Of a DNA stretch of 64,000 bases, positions 25,656 to 37,100 are shown piece by piece. Each line of letters starts with the position of its first letter. Positions within the stretch are counted from its first letter, which is position 1. The notes under the pieces are model-generated. The model made no database searches. It saw nothing but the letters and a program-made list of their open reading frames with translations, and was not told where the DNA came from. The translations under genes were made by a program, and so were the position numbers. The stretch comes from Sesamum alatum (Eukaryota > Streptophyta > Magnoliopsida > Lamiales > Pedaliaceae): positions 47,551,115 through 47,615,114 of the forward strand of contig JACGWO010000002.1 of NCBI GenBank assembly GCA_034509735.1, given 5' to 3'.

Positions 25656-26136
25656 ACCAAAAGATACTCACTGTTGTACTCTCGTTGCTCTAACCCGGAT
25701 ATTTGAAGCCTTGTAAATGCCTTTCTTTGGGATCTGGCTGGCTGAATAATGCTTTTCATCTGCTGTTTCATCTTCTTGGCTGCCTTGTTGATATTTGGCT
25801 TTTGTTAGAAGATATTGTTTGTTGTTTCCTGATTTAATTCTGCATTTAACTTTACAGTGTGGAGATATATAGCAACTGTTGCTATTGAATTTGAATTTTC
25901 TGCTCTGTCTGGGTGCAGTAAATCACTTGGCTAAATTGCTCTATGTTATATCTGAATTTATGGATTTCAAATTCCTAATATTAGTTTTTTGGGATTTGTT
26001 TGAATGATTTTAAATTGCAAGAAATTTACAAATTTCAAGTGTAATTTTTAAATTATATTTTGTTGAATATTGATTAAATTATTTTAATATGTTGTGGTTC
26101 TAGTCAAATTCTTCTAGCCTATGTATCAAAATGTTA
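25656..26136. other. 3' flank of aminopeptidase copy 2
   Basis: The first 100 bp match the 3' flank of copy 1. The rest is AT-rich with no gene visible. Confidence 0.5.
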
Positions 26137-26449
26137 AGGGGTGTGTTTGTAAATGCTTATATTAAGCAACTTATTACTGAAAATAAGCTGAAAAGAGTGC
26201 TTTTATTTTACGGTTTCTGCATTTGAATTGCTTAAAATTTGATTTAAATTAAAAGTCATAAGCAATTCCCGTACTAACTTGTGTAATTTATATTGTAAAT
26301 ATGAAGGTGTTTCTTCAAACCTTCCAACTTCACCTATTTTCAATTTTAATTTTTGTTTTCAAACATTCACAAACTATTGTAACTTAATTAACAATTTTCT
26401 CTACAATTTATTTTTATCACACAAATAGAAGATATTGCAAACACCCTTC
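26137..26449. mobile_element. MITE with GTGTTTGCAAA-type ends, copy 2
   Basis: The left end AGGGGTGTGTTTGTAAATGC and the right end TTGCAAACACCCTT are inverted. The interior is AT-rich and non-coding. Same family as 17245-17795 and 43679-44121 by its ends. Confidence 0.6.
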
Positions 26450-26890
26450 AGATCTTGTGCTTCTAAGTATGAGAGTCTATTTACCAAATTGTTATGTTTT
26501 TTGTGATTAGTTTTAAATGGATTTATCGAAATAAATGATCTCTCTAGATGTATTCATTTCCAAGTAATGTGTGTTTGTACATTTCGAATCATTTTTTAAA
26601 ATTTTTTACTGGATGTATAGTCAGTTAGTGAAAACTTTATTAAATATTTTACAATACTAATTTATAATAAATTATTCAACCTAAAATGATTAGGAAAAAG
26701 ATTGAATGATGATTATCCATGAAAATCAAGAATCTTGGCAGTCTAACAACTCAACAAAACCATTTCCTCATAATAACCTTCAAGAGTTTAGGTTTCTCAA
26801 CTAAACAAATAATCATAGTGGTTTGAATGCACCAACTCCATCTCAACCTCATCACCTCCACTTCTCATTTCACTCACAACTATCTATCTA
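26450..26890. other. Upstream flank of the dirigent gene
   Basis: AT-rich DNA without a gene, grading into the dirigent promoter. Confidence 0.5.
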
Positions 26891-26898
26891 TATATAAA
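26891..26898 (+). promoter_or_regulatory. TATA box of the dirigent gene
   Basis: TATATAAA lies 77 bp upstream of the ATG, followed by a CA-rich leader. The spacing fits a transcription start near 26920-26930. Confidence 0.6.
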
Positions 26899-26974
26899 CC
26901 CTTTCCCCATCAAATACAATCAATCTCATCTCAATATTAATTCATATCCCTCTTCTTCATCATTCTCATCCAAT

Positions 26975-28147
26975 ATGCCTAAATTTCTCATCCTTTCCCC
27001 TAAATCACTCAACTCAATTATTTGTTTGTTACTTCTAGCCACCACATTGGCTAGTTCGGCAAGACTGCTCGACGAGCTAAGTCCACAACTCCCTGTCCCA
27101 AACGACCTGCCTGTTACATCTAATCCTGTAACACTGCCAGAAGCGCAACCTGTTGCCACCACCACCACCACCACCGCTTCAACGGCCAATGTGGCACCAA
27201 TTTCCGACCCTTCCACCCTAGAAGAACCGGCCCCGATCATTGCACCCGTGGCACCACCACTTACCACCCCTAGCCCCGCCACGATACCTGGTGGAGCTGC
27301 CACCACTCCAACAGCTGATGTGGCACCAATTGATGACCCTTCCACCCCGGAAGAATCAACTCCCGTCGTTGCACCCGTGTCACCACCACTCACCACTCCT
27401 ACCGCCACTGCAACATCCGGTGGGGTCGCCACCGGGACAAATGGCGCCATCTCGGACCACCCCACGTTGTCTTTCTTCATGCACGACATCCTTGGTGGCA
27501 CGCACCCCTCCGGTCGAGTAGTCACCGGCATTGTGGCCAACTCCGACGCCAACAACCTCCCATTCTCCAAGCCCAACAACCAAGTCTTCCCCATCAACGG
27601 AGGCGTCCCCCTCAACACCATCAACGGCGTCATCAACAACAACAACTACCCCTCCCTCATCGGCCTCAACGGCTCCCCAACCAACACCCTCGTCCAAAGC
27701 AACGGCAACAATGTCGTCGCCAGCAACAACCAAGCCTTCGTCACGGCGGGGCAGCTCCCGGCCGGCCTCACCCTCCAACAACTGATGTTCGGGACCGTAA
27801 CGGTGGTCGACAACGAGATCACAGAAGGGCACGAGTTGGGGACCTCTGTGCTGGGAAAAGCACAGGGGTTCTACATGGTGAGCTCAAGCGATGGCAGCAG
27901 TCACACGGTGGCGCTGACGGTGGCGTTCCACGGCGGCGACCATGATCATGAGATTCTTGACACAGTGAGCTTCTTTGGGGTTCATCGGACAGCCACCCCA
28001 ATATCACACATAGCCATTGTTGGAGGGACAGGGAAGTACGAGAATGCTAAAGGGTATGCTACAATTGAGACACTTCCACATGAGGATCAACACACCACAG
28101 ATGGCCTTGAAACCATTACTCATTTCACTCTTTATCTTACTCCTTAA
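26975..28147 (+). CDS. Dirigent protein, ESB1-like subgroup, intronless
   Basis: Secreted dirigent-domain protein of 390 residues. ESB1-type members act in the endodermal wall, where they help localise Casparian-strip lignin. There is a signal peptide (about 1-28, core ICLLLLATTLASS), then a Pro/Thr/Ala-rich linker (about 45-150) and a C-terminal dirigent β-barrel (about 155-388). The linker holds two similar units of about 45 residues, each with VAPI-DPST and a later PPLTTP. The barrel carries family motifs such as HDILGG, GKAQGFYM and VGGTGKYENAKGYA, interrupted by an Asn-rich insertion around 205-260, also typical of the long ESB1 subgroup. A single exon is normal for the family. The GC content is far above that of the flanks. 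I am sure of the family, less sure of strict ESB1 orthology. Confidence 0.93.
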   Translation: MPKFLILSPKSLNSIICLLLLATTLASSARLLDELSPQLPVPNDLPVTSNPVTLPEAQPVATTTTTTASTANVAPISDPSTLEEPAPIIAPVAPPLTTPSPATIPGGAATTPTADVAPIDDPSTPEESTPVVAPVSPPLTTPTATATSGGVATGTNGAISDHPTLSFFMHDILGGTHPSGRVVTGIVANSDANNLPFSKPNNQVFPINGGVPLNTINGVINNNNYPSLIGLNGSPTNTLVQSNGNNVVASNNQAFVTAGQLPAGLTLQQLMFGTVTVVDNEITEGHELGTSVLGKAQGFYMVSSSDGSSHTVALTVAFHGGDHDHEILDTVSFFGVHRTATPISHIAIVGGTGKYENAKGYATIETLPHEDQHTTDGLETITHFTLYLTP

Positions 28148-30041
28148 ATTAGAGCCTCTTTCTTGAATGATTTGTGGGGTTTATGTATGTTAATTACTGT
28201 GTGTTAATGATGATGTAAGACAAATGTTTGTGTTGGTAGTTGATCAGCAGTTCATGTTCTGATCAGTGTAAGAAGGAAGTTTGTCTAAATCAGTTCAAAT
28301 TTAATGTTGGAAATTCATATTATATATGTTTTGTGTTACACTTCATATAGATGGCTATGAAATTTATATTATCTATATATTGTTTTGTTAAATATATAGA
28401 AGTTGATTTCTTGTAATTTTTTTTTATCTCTTGTATTGAAGTTGATCCGGGATAAGGTCGTGACTAGTGTAGCAATCTGAGTTGAGATGTGGTCTACTGT
28501 CCTTGTAAGATGATCAAAAGTGTGAGATAGGGTTCACTATAGGTTCTCGATCTTGGATCCTAGGTTGGCCTGCAACCCAACTTGTTACATTTGTTAAGGC
28601 GATTTTCAATTAAAATCCTTCAATGCTTGATTCACAATTCACTTAGAGAAATAAATGTGCTCTCCATTCATATATGCATACTTGTTTAATGAAATCAATC
28701 GGTAGTTATAGCGGGTCGACCAATTGTTAGGAATTATATGCAGTCATGTGTCCAAATGAGGACTAAGGGCCTACGAATGGTGGAAGCATCAACGACTGTC
28801 ATTCCAGATCCTGTAAAAATTCACAGAAAATTTTGTTATATTATACTATTATTTAGTTTTTTTAGAGGACGAAATGATCAATTCAGGAATTTGGACCTGT
28901 TTAACCCTATCGAACCCACATTGAATGTGAAATAATTATGGAATATAAGTCTGCTTAGGTATTTATTGATTCTTAATTAGGTTATACGTCAAATGCAATA
29001 ACCAAAGAAAATATTTCTAGTTAGATTTTCTCCTCTCTACCTATTATACTTCAAATAAAATACTCCCTCTCTATAATATAGTTCATAATTTTATATCATT
29101 TAAAGTAGAAATTACAAACGGAGAATATTAAATAATTGTCCTGAAAAAAATATAAAGTATTAATAAATCGACAGAACAAATAATATCAATTAAGTTTAAA
29201 TTAGGATAGAAAAATTGCAAGCATATTTTTCATTCCTACTTTCCGCATTGTATGTTGAAGAGTTCAATGTCAACTTTAAATATGTAAATATAAAAAAATA
29301 AATTGAAGAAAAAAGGTAATTTTCAATTAAAATTATTATAATAACAAAAAAAATTCTAAAATATAGTTAAATTTTGTTTACGAAAAACTCAAAGTAGCTG
29401 GAAGCATCCTTCAACGTACTTCTAACTTTTGGTCCAAAAGTATTTTTTTGTTTTCACAATTTTAAAAGTAAAAGCACACTCAAAAATAATTTTTTCAAAG
29501 TCAGAAGCTGATAAAATAATCCATTTTTTTTTAAAAAAAAGAAGAATTAGTGCAAACACTCCCAACATTATAGGGTAGAAATTTGAACATCATTAATTGC
29601 GTTTGAAATTTGTGTTGGAGGATGAGAAAATCAGTATTGTTTTATGCATTTAAGACTATTATTTTTTCCTATAATTTTTCCATGAAGAACTAATTTGACA
29701 CCTTAGCTGCTAAAGATTCCAATTGACTCATTCCAAACTCATAAATAAAAGTCTGGAACAAACGGGGCGTCGTAATCAAGAGGTTGTGCGTTTAATTTTA
29801 TAATAGTGTCGTTGTATTAAATTAGTATTTGAATCTGAATATAGTGAATGATGTAGTTATGAATCGAACTTTATTAAAAAGATAGAAAATATATTTTAAG
29901 AAAATTTCTTAAATTTATGTGGGATTAAAAATAGGAAAATTACCGAAACCTATTTACAATAATTTTGGCACAAAATATGACATAATTTTTTGGTGGATAA
30001 TATGAATGTAGAGCAACCCAATTAATACGTCTCCGCTTATT
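28148..30041. other. Intergenic, no gene seen; possible Stowaway-like remnant
   Basis: AT-rich. TACTCCCTCTCTATAATA near 29061 resembles a Stowaway MITE end, but no convincing partner end is visible. GTGCAAACACTCCC near 29551 resembles one end of the GTGTTTGC MITE family. No protein-coding signal. Confidence 0.4.
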
Positions 30042-32200
30042 AGGGAAAAGAATTTTTTTTGTTCTTTAATTTTGTTCCCAATTAGTTTTGGTCCTCTAAG
30101 TATTACCATTATTACATGTAGTCTGATTTGGGATTTTTAGACAATTTTTGTCGAACTTTGTCATATATCCGTTGGAATTACCACTCAAGCAAGGAAATTA
30201 ATGATGTGGTGTTGATGTGACACACAATTAAATGATGGGTTAATTACACTCACCTCCCCTACTACTATGAGAATATACAAATTTTTCCCTTTTACTATAA
30301 AAATTACAAATTGGCCCTCTAGCTAACAGGTGTTAGTCAAATTTAATAATAGATGCTTAAATGATCATTTTGCCCTTATTTATAAAACTGAAAATAATTC
30401 AATAAAATTAATAATAGAAGTATTTTTTTTATTTGAAATGAAAAGAAGGAATAAAGTTTTTCTTCAAATAATTTAAAAATATACGTATGTCTTCATTTTT
30501 TTAGGAATTGTAACGTATAAAACTTTAAGAAAATACACTAAAATTGACTTGTTTAAATTTTAATTCGGCATAGTAAAATTGGCTAAAATAATGGAATTTT
30601 TCTCAATATTTAACATTTGAGTAATATAAACTCTATTTTATTACTTGCTATAAAATAATATAATTTCAACAAAATTTGCAAGCTTTGATGATTGTTAGGA
30701 GTAGAAATTAATGTCACAACCTATACATACACAATATTTGATTAAAAAAATATTATAAAACAATTTACTAAAAGTTACGAGTATACACCCTTATTAACTT
30801 TAAATGTAACAAATTATCCCTTAAGAGTATTTAAATCATAGAAAATAGAGTTATTCAGGTTGAGGGTATTATAGGAAGTTTAGACCAATTTTTTTTTTTA
30901 TGACATCAACGAAATCCATTAAATTGACTAACAGAAGCGGCAATTTGTAAGGTGGAGATATTTGAAAAAGAAGTTTATGTAATTTTCATACTAAGAGGGG
31001 GGAATTTGTATATTCGCATAGTAGTAGGGGAGGTCAGTGTAATAACCCTTAAATGATTGAAAAATTTTGTTGTTCATAAAATTTTAACCTTGGTCAACTA
31101 AAACTAAAACCACCTTTTTTCACGAGACTTATGCTTTTTTAGCCCAACAATACTTTATGATATGAATACTCGGAAGTATTTTAATATAAAATAATATTAG
31201 TATTATAATGTATGAAATACTTTTAAACAACTAATATATATATATATATATATATTGATTTTATCATAGAAAATTTATAATTAATATCTTTTTATTCAAG
31301 AAAAATTTAATTAATATTGATAATTATCTAAAAATGGAATATTGATATATTTAAAATATATTAATTTAAAAATACTTTATTGTAAAGTATATTTATTTTA
31401 AAAATATATCTTAAAATATGTAAGTATTTTTAAATTAATTTATAATATATAATAAATATACATAAATGTTTTAATAAATAAATAAAAAATATAAATAATT
31501 TTTAAATACATATATTTTTAAGATATATATGCATATATTTTAAAAAAATTATTCAGAATTTTAAATATTTAAAATATATAAATATTTTTAATTATATTTC
31601 CAAATATATATATATATTTAAATATTTTTCAATATATTTCCAGATATATATTTTAATGAATATACTTAGATATTTAAAAAATATATTTTCTTGTTAATAT
31701 TATATTTTTAAGATAAAAATTAATATATATTATATTTTTCTTGTTAAAGATATTAATTAAATATTGATATTTTTATATATAAATTTTCTATGATGAAACC
31801 AATATATATATTTAGTTGTTTAAAAATATTTACTACATTGTAATATTAATATCATTTTATATTAAAATACTTCCACTTATACATATCATAACGCATTGTT
31901 GGGCGAAAGGAGTATAAGTGTGTTGTAGTCCAAGTGGTGGAAAAGATGGTTTTAGTTCTAGTTCACCAAGATTCAAATCCCATGAACAACAAAATTTTTC
32001 AATCATATAATTGTGTGCCACATCATCAATTCCTTTGTTTAGGTGGCAATTCCCGCGGGCATGGGGCAAATTTTGGCAAAAATTGCCGAAAAATTGTCTA
32101 AAAACTCTAACTCGGACTACATTTACACGTCTTTGCAAATTAATGATAAAAATGTGATAATGGTAATACTTAGATGACCAATTTTTTTTTTCCCGTTTAT
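30042..32200. mobile_element. Large foldback element, interrupted by a MULE
   Basis: Outer inverted repeats: GTCCTCTAAGTATTACCATT near 30091 is mirrored at 32159-32178, and AGACAATTTTTGTCG near 30140 is mirrored near 32085-32098. Homology continues towards the centre: GATTGAAAAATTTTGTTGTTC near 31055 against its complement near 31985-32005, and CCCAACAATA near 31143 against 31893-31902. The 812-bp element at 30237-31048 interrupts the left arm only. The central 31200-31800 is nearly pure AT. Without the insertion the element would be about 1.35 kb. The exact ends are approximate (within about 20 bp). Confidence 0.75.
30237..31048. mobile_element. MULE-like non-autonomous element, 812 bp, 9-bp target duplication
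   Basis: TTAAATGAT flanks the element on both sides (30228-30236 and 31049-31057), a perfect 9-bp duplication diagnostic of the Mutator superfamily. The ends are GGGTTAATTACACTCACCTC and the inverse GTGTAATAACCC, and the terminal inverted repeats continue for more than 100 bp (the CTCCCCTACTACTATG block on both sides). There is no transposase ORF. It sits in the left arm of the larger foldback. Confidence 0.9.
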
Positions 32201-33040
32201 TATGTCAAGAAGGAGAAGAAGGGCTACGCAGTGAAATTTGTATTATAATGACTTAACATGATTCACATTATTTGATATTTTTAAACTTAACCTAAATAAT
32301 AATAATAATACAAAACATAAATTCATGTATGTATCCATTCAACAATGAACATGAATTTCCACAATGAATAATGCATGACAAATCTATTCATTGTCTCCAA
32401 TTCTTTTCATAGCAAATGCGTCCTTTTCTTTCTCATTTCTTGACTTTTCCTAATTATGTAGTTTTCCTCATTACTACACGTATTGAATTTTCTATTCTAA
32501 ATATTTTTCTACTATTCTTTTAAATAAAATGCATAATATAATTTTTTTACACATAAAATGTATATATATTAAATGAAATAAAAGATATAATATAATTTAA
32601 AATAAAAAATTCAAGTCGATTTTAATGGGTGCATTCACAATTAGACTTCGTTTTATAAATAAAAAGTGAATATATAAAAGCATAAAATAATATTCGATTG
32701 ATCATTCCCCCGTCACGGCGATCTCCGTGCCTAGTATTATTGTACAATTCATTGTTTTCTACTACTAATACAATCCGCACTACTTGCAATCGCGTGCTCA
32801 ATTTATTTTTTTGTGCAGCACCTTGCTTCATGTTGTTGGATATATGTTGTTGTTCTTGTCGGCGGTCTGTGCGATGCGTTGATAAGAATTCGATTGTTGT
32901 TGCTATCAGTTGACGGAAGTAGTCGTTTACTGCGGACTACTAGCCACACGGTGTCCTTTCCCCGCATTACGGAAGACGCCCCGTGAGAAGAGTTGTTCAA
33001 GAAAAAAAAAAAAAAAAAAAGCCATATAAGTAACTCCAAT
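32201..33040. other. Intergenic; GC-richer A-tailed segment of unknown origin
   Basis: 32690-33000 is clearly GC-richer than its surroundings and ends in about 19 A's (33002-33020), as a retroposed transcript would. The reading frames in it match nothing I know. No certain target duplication was found. Confidence 0.4.
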
Positions 33041-33160
33041 CATGATGCTTTAATCTAGTGGTTAAAGTCGATAACCTATAAAATAAGTTTGAGATAAAGT
33101 TCGAGTCCCACCGAATATATTAGTATTTGTCTCACTTTATATGAGTTATTATAATTTATT
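33041..33160 (+). mobile_element. tRNA-derived SINE (head region)
   Basis: An A-box-like TAATCTAGTGG at 33051 and a B-box-like AGTTCGAGTCCC at 33098 have Pol III promoter order and spacing. The sequence does not fold as a tRNA: no acceptor stem is visible. The tail end is not clear. Confidence 0.55.
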
Positions 33161-33542
33161 TATTATTCTTAATCATATTTATGTATTGGTTGAATTGATG
33201 TAATTCTCCGTCTATGCAGACATTAATATAATTATATATGTAATTATCAATCGAGGAAAAAATCATCATGGGGGTGGATCCTATACATAAAAGATTGGTG
33301 ATGTATGATTGTGATGTTGCTAAGGATTCAATTTTATTTTTTTTTCCCACTTTTATTTGTCTATATGCAAATTGATGGGATAGAGGAAGACTCCTCGTTG
33401 ACTTAGACCAAGACTCTTTCTTCGATTGCTAATGACGTGACTTCAAATATTATAAAAAAGTTGCATTTTGACCTCTTCTATTTTTTAATATTTGAATTGC
33501 CCACATGACCATATAGTTTTTTTTTTTACCTTTTATAAAAAA

Positions 33543-33776
33543 GGAAAAAATACAAATAACCCACTGTGATATTGCATCAGCAAATTAACTTGCTATGAAA
33601 AAATAAATAGCAATTTACTCCCATGTGTTTTGCAAAATGAAGTAATTTACCTCCCTAGGCAGAAAGATAAATTACTTCATTTTGCAAAATACAGGGGGAT
33701 AAATTGCTAAAAAAAATTTATTGGGGGGTAATTTGCTCATTTGTAATATCACAGTGGAGTAAATTACATTCAACCC
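33543..33776. mobile_element. MULE-like MITE, 234 bp, 9-bp target duplication (family copy A)
   Basis: Almost entirely an inverted repeat: CACTGTGATATTGC near 33562 is mirrored near 33746-33755, and the centre AATTACTTCATTTTGCAAAA is mirrored around 33655. The flanks TATAAAAAA (33534-33542 and 33777-33785) form a 9-bp duplication, although of low complexity. It ends GG...CC. Same family as 46734-46894. Confidence 0.75.
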
Positions 33777-33785
33777 TATAAAAAA

Positions 33786-34161
33786 AAAAGTATTGCCATG
33801 TTTTAGTCCTTGTTTGGACCCTTGCTCAACTTATTCGGAAAGAACAAGGGTTCAACTTATTATTTTCATAAAGCCAGGGATTATACGCCATTTTTGAAAA
33901 CGTGAGGGACCAAAATGCAATAATAAAACAGCTCTGTCGACCATTCAATTCCATCAATTCATGCATGAAATGGACTTCACCACCATGAAGTCTGAAATTT
34001 CTGAACAAAAATACACTCCTTAATTCAACAATCAACCCTTTTTATTACAAAAACTCATGATTATTAAGGGGTAATTAAGGTTTTAGCATCCCAAGTAAAC
34101 CAGAAATTTCCTAGTATTATAAGACCAGAAGAGCTGAAGTGATCCAAGAACATCCTAAAAG
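33786..34161 (+). other. Upstream region of the LRR receptor-like protein
   Basis: AT-rich flank without a gene or a convincing TATA box. It presumably holds the promoter and leader of the gene starting at 34162. Confidence 0.4.
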
Positions 34162-37100
34162 ATGAGACTCACCTGCAAGCATGAGATCATGCTGCTGCTT
34201 GTCTTTCTTCTCACTATCTTCCTTTCGTCCCGCGCGGCAAAGCTGCCGCATAGCAGCAAACACCTCTGCCTCGACGACCAGAAAACATCCTTAATGCAAC
34301 TGCAAGAAGACATCCTCAGCCACAACTCGTCCTCCGTCTCGTTTGATGATAATTCATCGATGAAAGTGGCGAAATGGGATGAGAGAACAGATTGCTGCTT
34401 GTGGGACGGTGTGACGTGCAATTCGTTTGGCAATGTTGTTGGCCTGAACCTCAGCTACAGCAGAATTTCAGGCCATATCGGAGCCATTTTCGATCTACGA
34501 CATCTCCAGCGTCTTAGTCTTGCTCGTAACAACTTCCAGCTAAGTCCAATTCCTTCTGGTTTTGAGAGGCTTACGAATTTAACGCACCTTAATCTTTCGT
34601 TTTCCTGTTTCTCTGATCAAATACCAGCTGGGATCTCTCGTTTGACGAGACTAGTATCTCTTGATCTCTCAACGATTCCATTTTGTGAGTTGCCCCCGAC
34701 GTTTAATGATCCAGACTTCAATCATATCTTTGATTTCGAGGAGCTCCACAGGCTGAGGCTTGAAAGACCGAATCTTCAGTCGTTTTTCAGGAATCTGAAT
34801 AATCTAACAGAGGTTTATCTTGACAATGTGGACCTTTCAGCTCAAGGTTCCAACTGGTCTCAAGCCCTGTCTGTACTTCCTAGACTTAAGGTCTTAAGTC
34901 TGTCACACTGTCGGCTTTCAGGCCCCATCCATAGTTCGTTTGCAAATCTGAAATCTTTGAACTTTATCAAGCTTGAAGACAACAATCTTACCTCCGAGGT
35001 GCCTCGTTTTCTAGCCAGTTTCAGGGATTTGCAAGTCTTGAATCTTGCTTCTACTCAACTTTACGGCAACTTTCCTTTAAAAGTTTTCCTCTTACCGAGA
35101 CTACAAATCATTGATTTGTCGAAAAATCCACTCTTGACAGGTGTGTTGCCTGAATTTCCCTCTCATAGTTCATTGCAACTGGTTTCACTCTACCAGACAA
35201 ACTTCCAAGGAAAATTGCCCGATTCAATTGGTAATTTGAAGTTCATGACAAATTTGCTTCTCTACACCTGTAACTTTTCTGGTTTGATCCCATCATCACT
35301 TGCAAACCTGACTAGTGTGACTGAGATAGACATTAGCTATAATAAATTCAGTGGCTCAATCCCGCCTTTCAGAGATAGCGGCGTCCCAAAACTTGCAGAC
35401 CTTCGATTATCTTTCAATCTTCTCACAGGGACGATAGACCCTCTCATTTTCACACTTGCATCCCTGAAAGTTTTGTACTTGAATGACAACCATTTGAGTG
35501 GAAAGTTAGAGGATTTTCCAGCAGCCTCATCGGTGCTGGAGCAAGTGTACTTAAATGGCAATAACCTGTCTGAGGAAATACCAAGATCGATCTCTGAGAT
35601 CCCAAGCATCAGTATTCTTTCACTTGCAGCTAACAAATTCACTGGCTCCCTCAAATTGGAGGCGTTCCAGAACCTCGACAACTTAACCAGCCTTGACCTT
35701 TCTTTCAACAGCTTAACCATTGGAACTGATCAACCAGATTTGATGTTTCCGGAGCTGCAGGAGCTGAGGTTGAGCAGATGCAACTTGACAGAATTCCCCA
35801 CTTTCCTCAAGAAACAAGACCAACTAAGGGTTCTGAATCTGTCAAACAATCAAATCGAAGGATATGTTCCCAAGTGGTTGTGGACTAGCTCTCTCAATGA
35901 GCTGGATCTTTCACAGAATGAGGTCGATTTTCCAGAAGAACCTAATCAGGGTGACAATGCAAACAGTACACTTTCTCCATTGGTAAAGTTGGCGATGCGG
36001 TCCTGCAAAGTTTTCAGATTCCCAGAGTTTCTGAAACTGTTCTACGGTCTGTGGTACCTTGACCTGTCAGGCAACAACATTGAGGGCCAAGTGCCCAACT
36101 GGATTTGGCAAAGCACCCTTCAATACGTGAACATTTCGCACAACCGTCTCAATTATGTGGAAGAATTCTCTCCCAACTTCTCATTGAATTTGTTGGCAAC
36201 TCTTGACGTTCGGGGAAATTTGCTTCGAGGGTCACTTCCAAGTGGGATATGCAGTTTGAGCAGCCTTTCCATTCTTGATGCTTCTCATAATCAGCTCAGC
36301 GGATCAATCCCGGAATGTCTAGGCATGATGAGCAATCTTACTGTGTTGAACTTGCAGGGGAACAAATATCAGCAAATCCCTTCAGATTTTGCATTAGCAA
36401 GCAGTCTGAGGTCTCTGAATATCAATGGAAATCTCTTGGAAGGGCAGCTGCCAAGATCCTTAGCAAACTGTAAAATGCTTGAAGTGTTGGATCTTGGAAA
36501 CAACAAGATTACAGATACATTTCCCTTCTGGTTGGATAAACTTCCTGAACTGAAAGTTCTTGTCCTGAGGAACAATAGCTTCTATGGCCAAATACACCTT
36601 CCAAGAAGAAACTTTTCCCTCACAAAGCTAGGGATAATCGACCTGTCATCCAACCAGTTCACCGGAGATTTGCCTCCAGAATTCCTGGAAAGCTTGGATG
36701 AGATGCAACTGAAGAGCAAAAACAAGTCTGCCACCCTGAAAACAATAGGGCAATACGAGTACTATCAAGATTCTGTCACAATTATGAGCAAAGGAAATGA
36801 AATTGTCCTCGTGAGGATACTGACCATTTTCATATCTCTTGATCTGTCCAACAACAAGTTCCACGGGAAGATCCCTGGTGAAATCGGGGAACTAAAATCA
36901 CTGGTCGTGCTCAACTTGTCACGAAATGCCTTTGATGGGGAGATCCCGTCATCACTGGGGGACTTGGTTCAGCTTGAATCCTTAGATCTCTCATGGAATA
37001 AACTCTCTGGGACTATTCCACAGCAGCTTACAAGCCTTACTTTCCTGGCATTTTTCAATATTTCTTACAACAATCTAACAGGGCATGTGCCTCAAGGAAA

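Larger units (their letters stand above)
18640..25660 (+). repeat. Tandem duplication carrying two aminopeptidase genes
   Basis: The leader, exons, introns and 3' flank of copy 1 (18640 to about 21780) recur as copy 2 (about 22310 to 25760). Similarity starts at the shared leader TAATTCCTCTCTCCCTCC and continues through introns 1 and 2. Intron 3 differs in length (303 versus 658 nt). The high identity even in introns suggests a fairly recent duplication. Confidence 0.85.

Noticed and set aside
26926..27832. Minus-strand and frame-shifted ORFs over the dirigent gene
   Set aside because: Shadows of a Thr/Pro/Ala-rich, GC-rich coding region; low-complexity Val/Gly-rich products.
31857..32138. 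93-residue ORF on the minus strand
   Set aside because: It lies wholly in the right arm of the foldback element and resembles no protein.
33051..33109. Possible tRNA gene from its B-box
   Set aside because: No acceptor or anticodon stem forms and the boxes are too far apart; a SINE head fits better.
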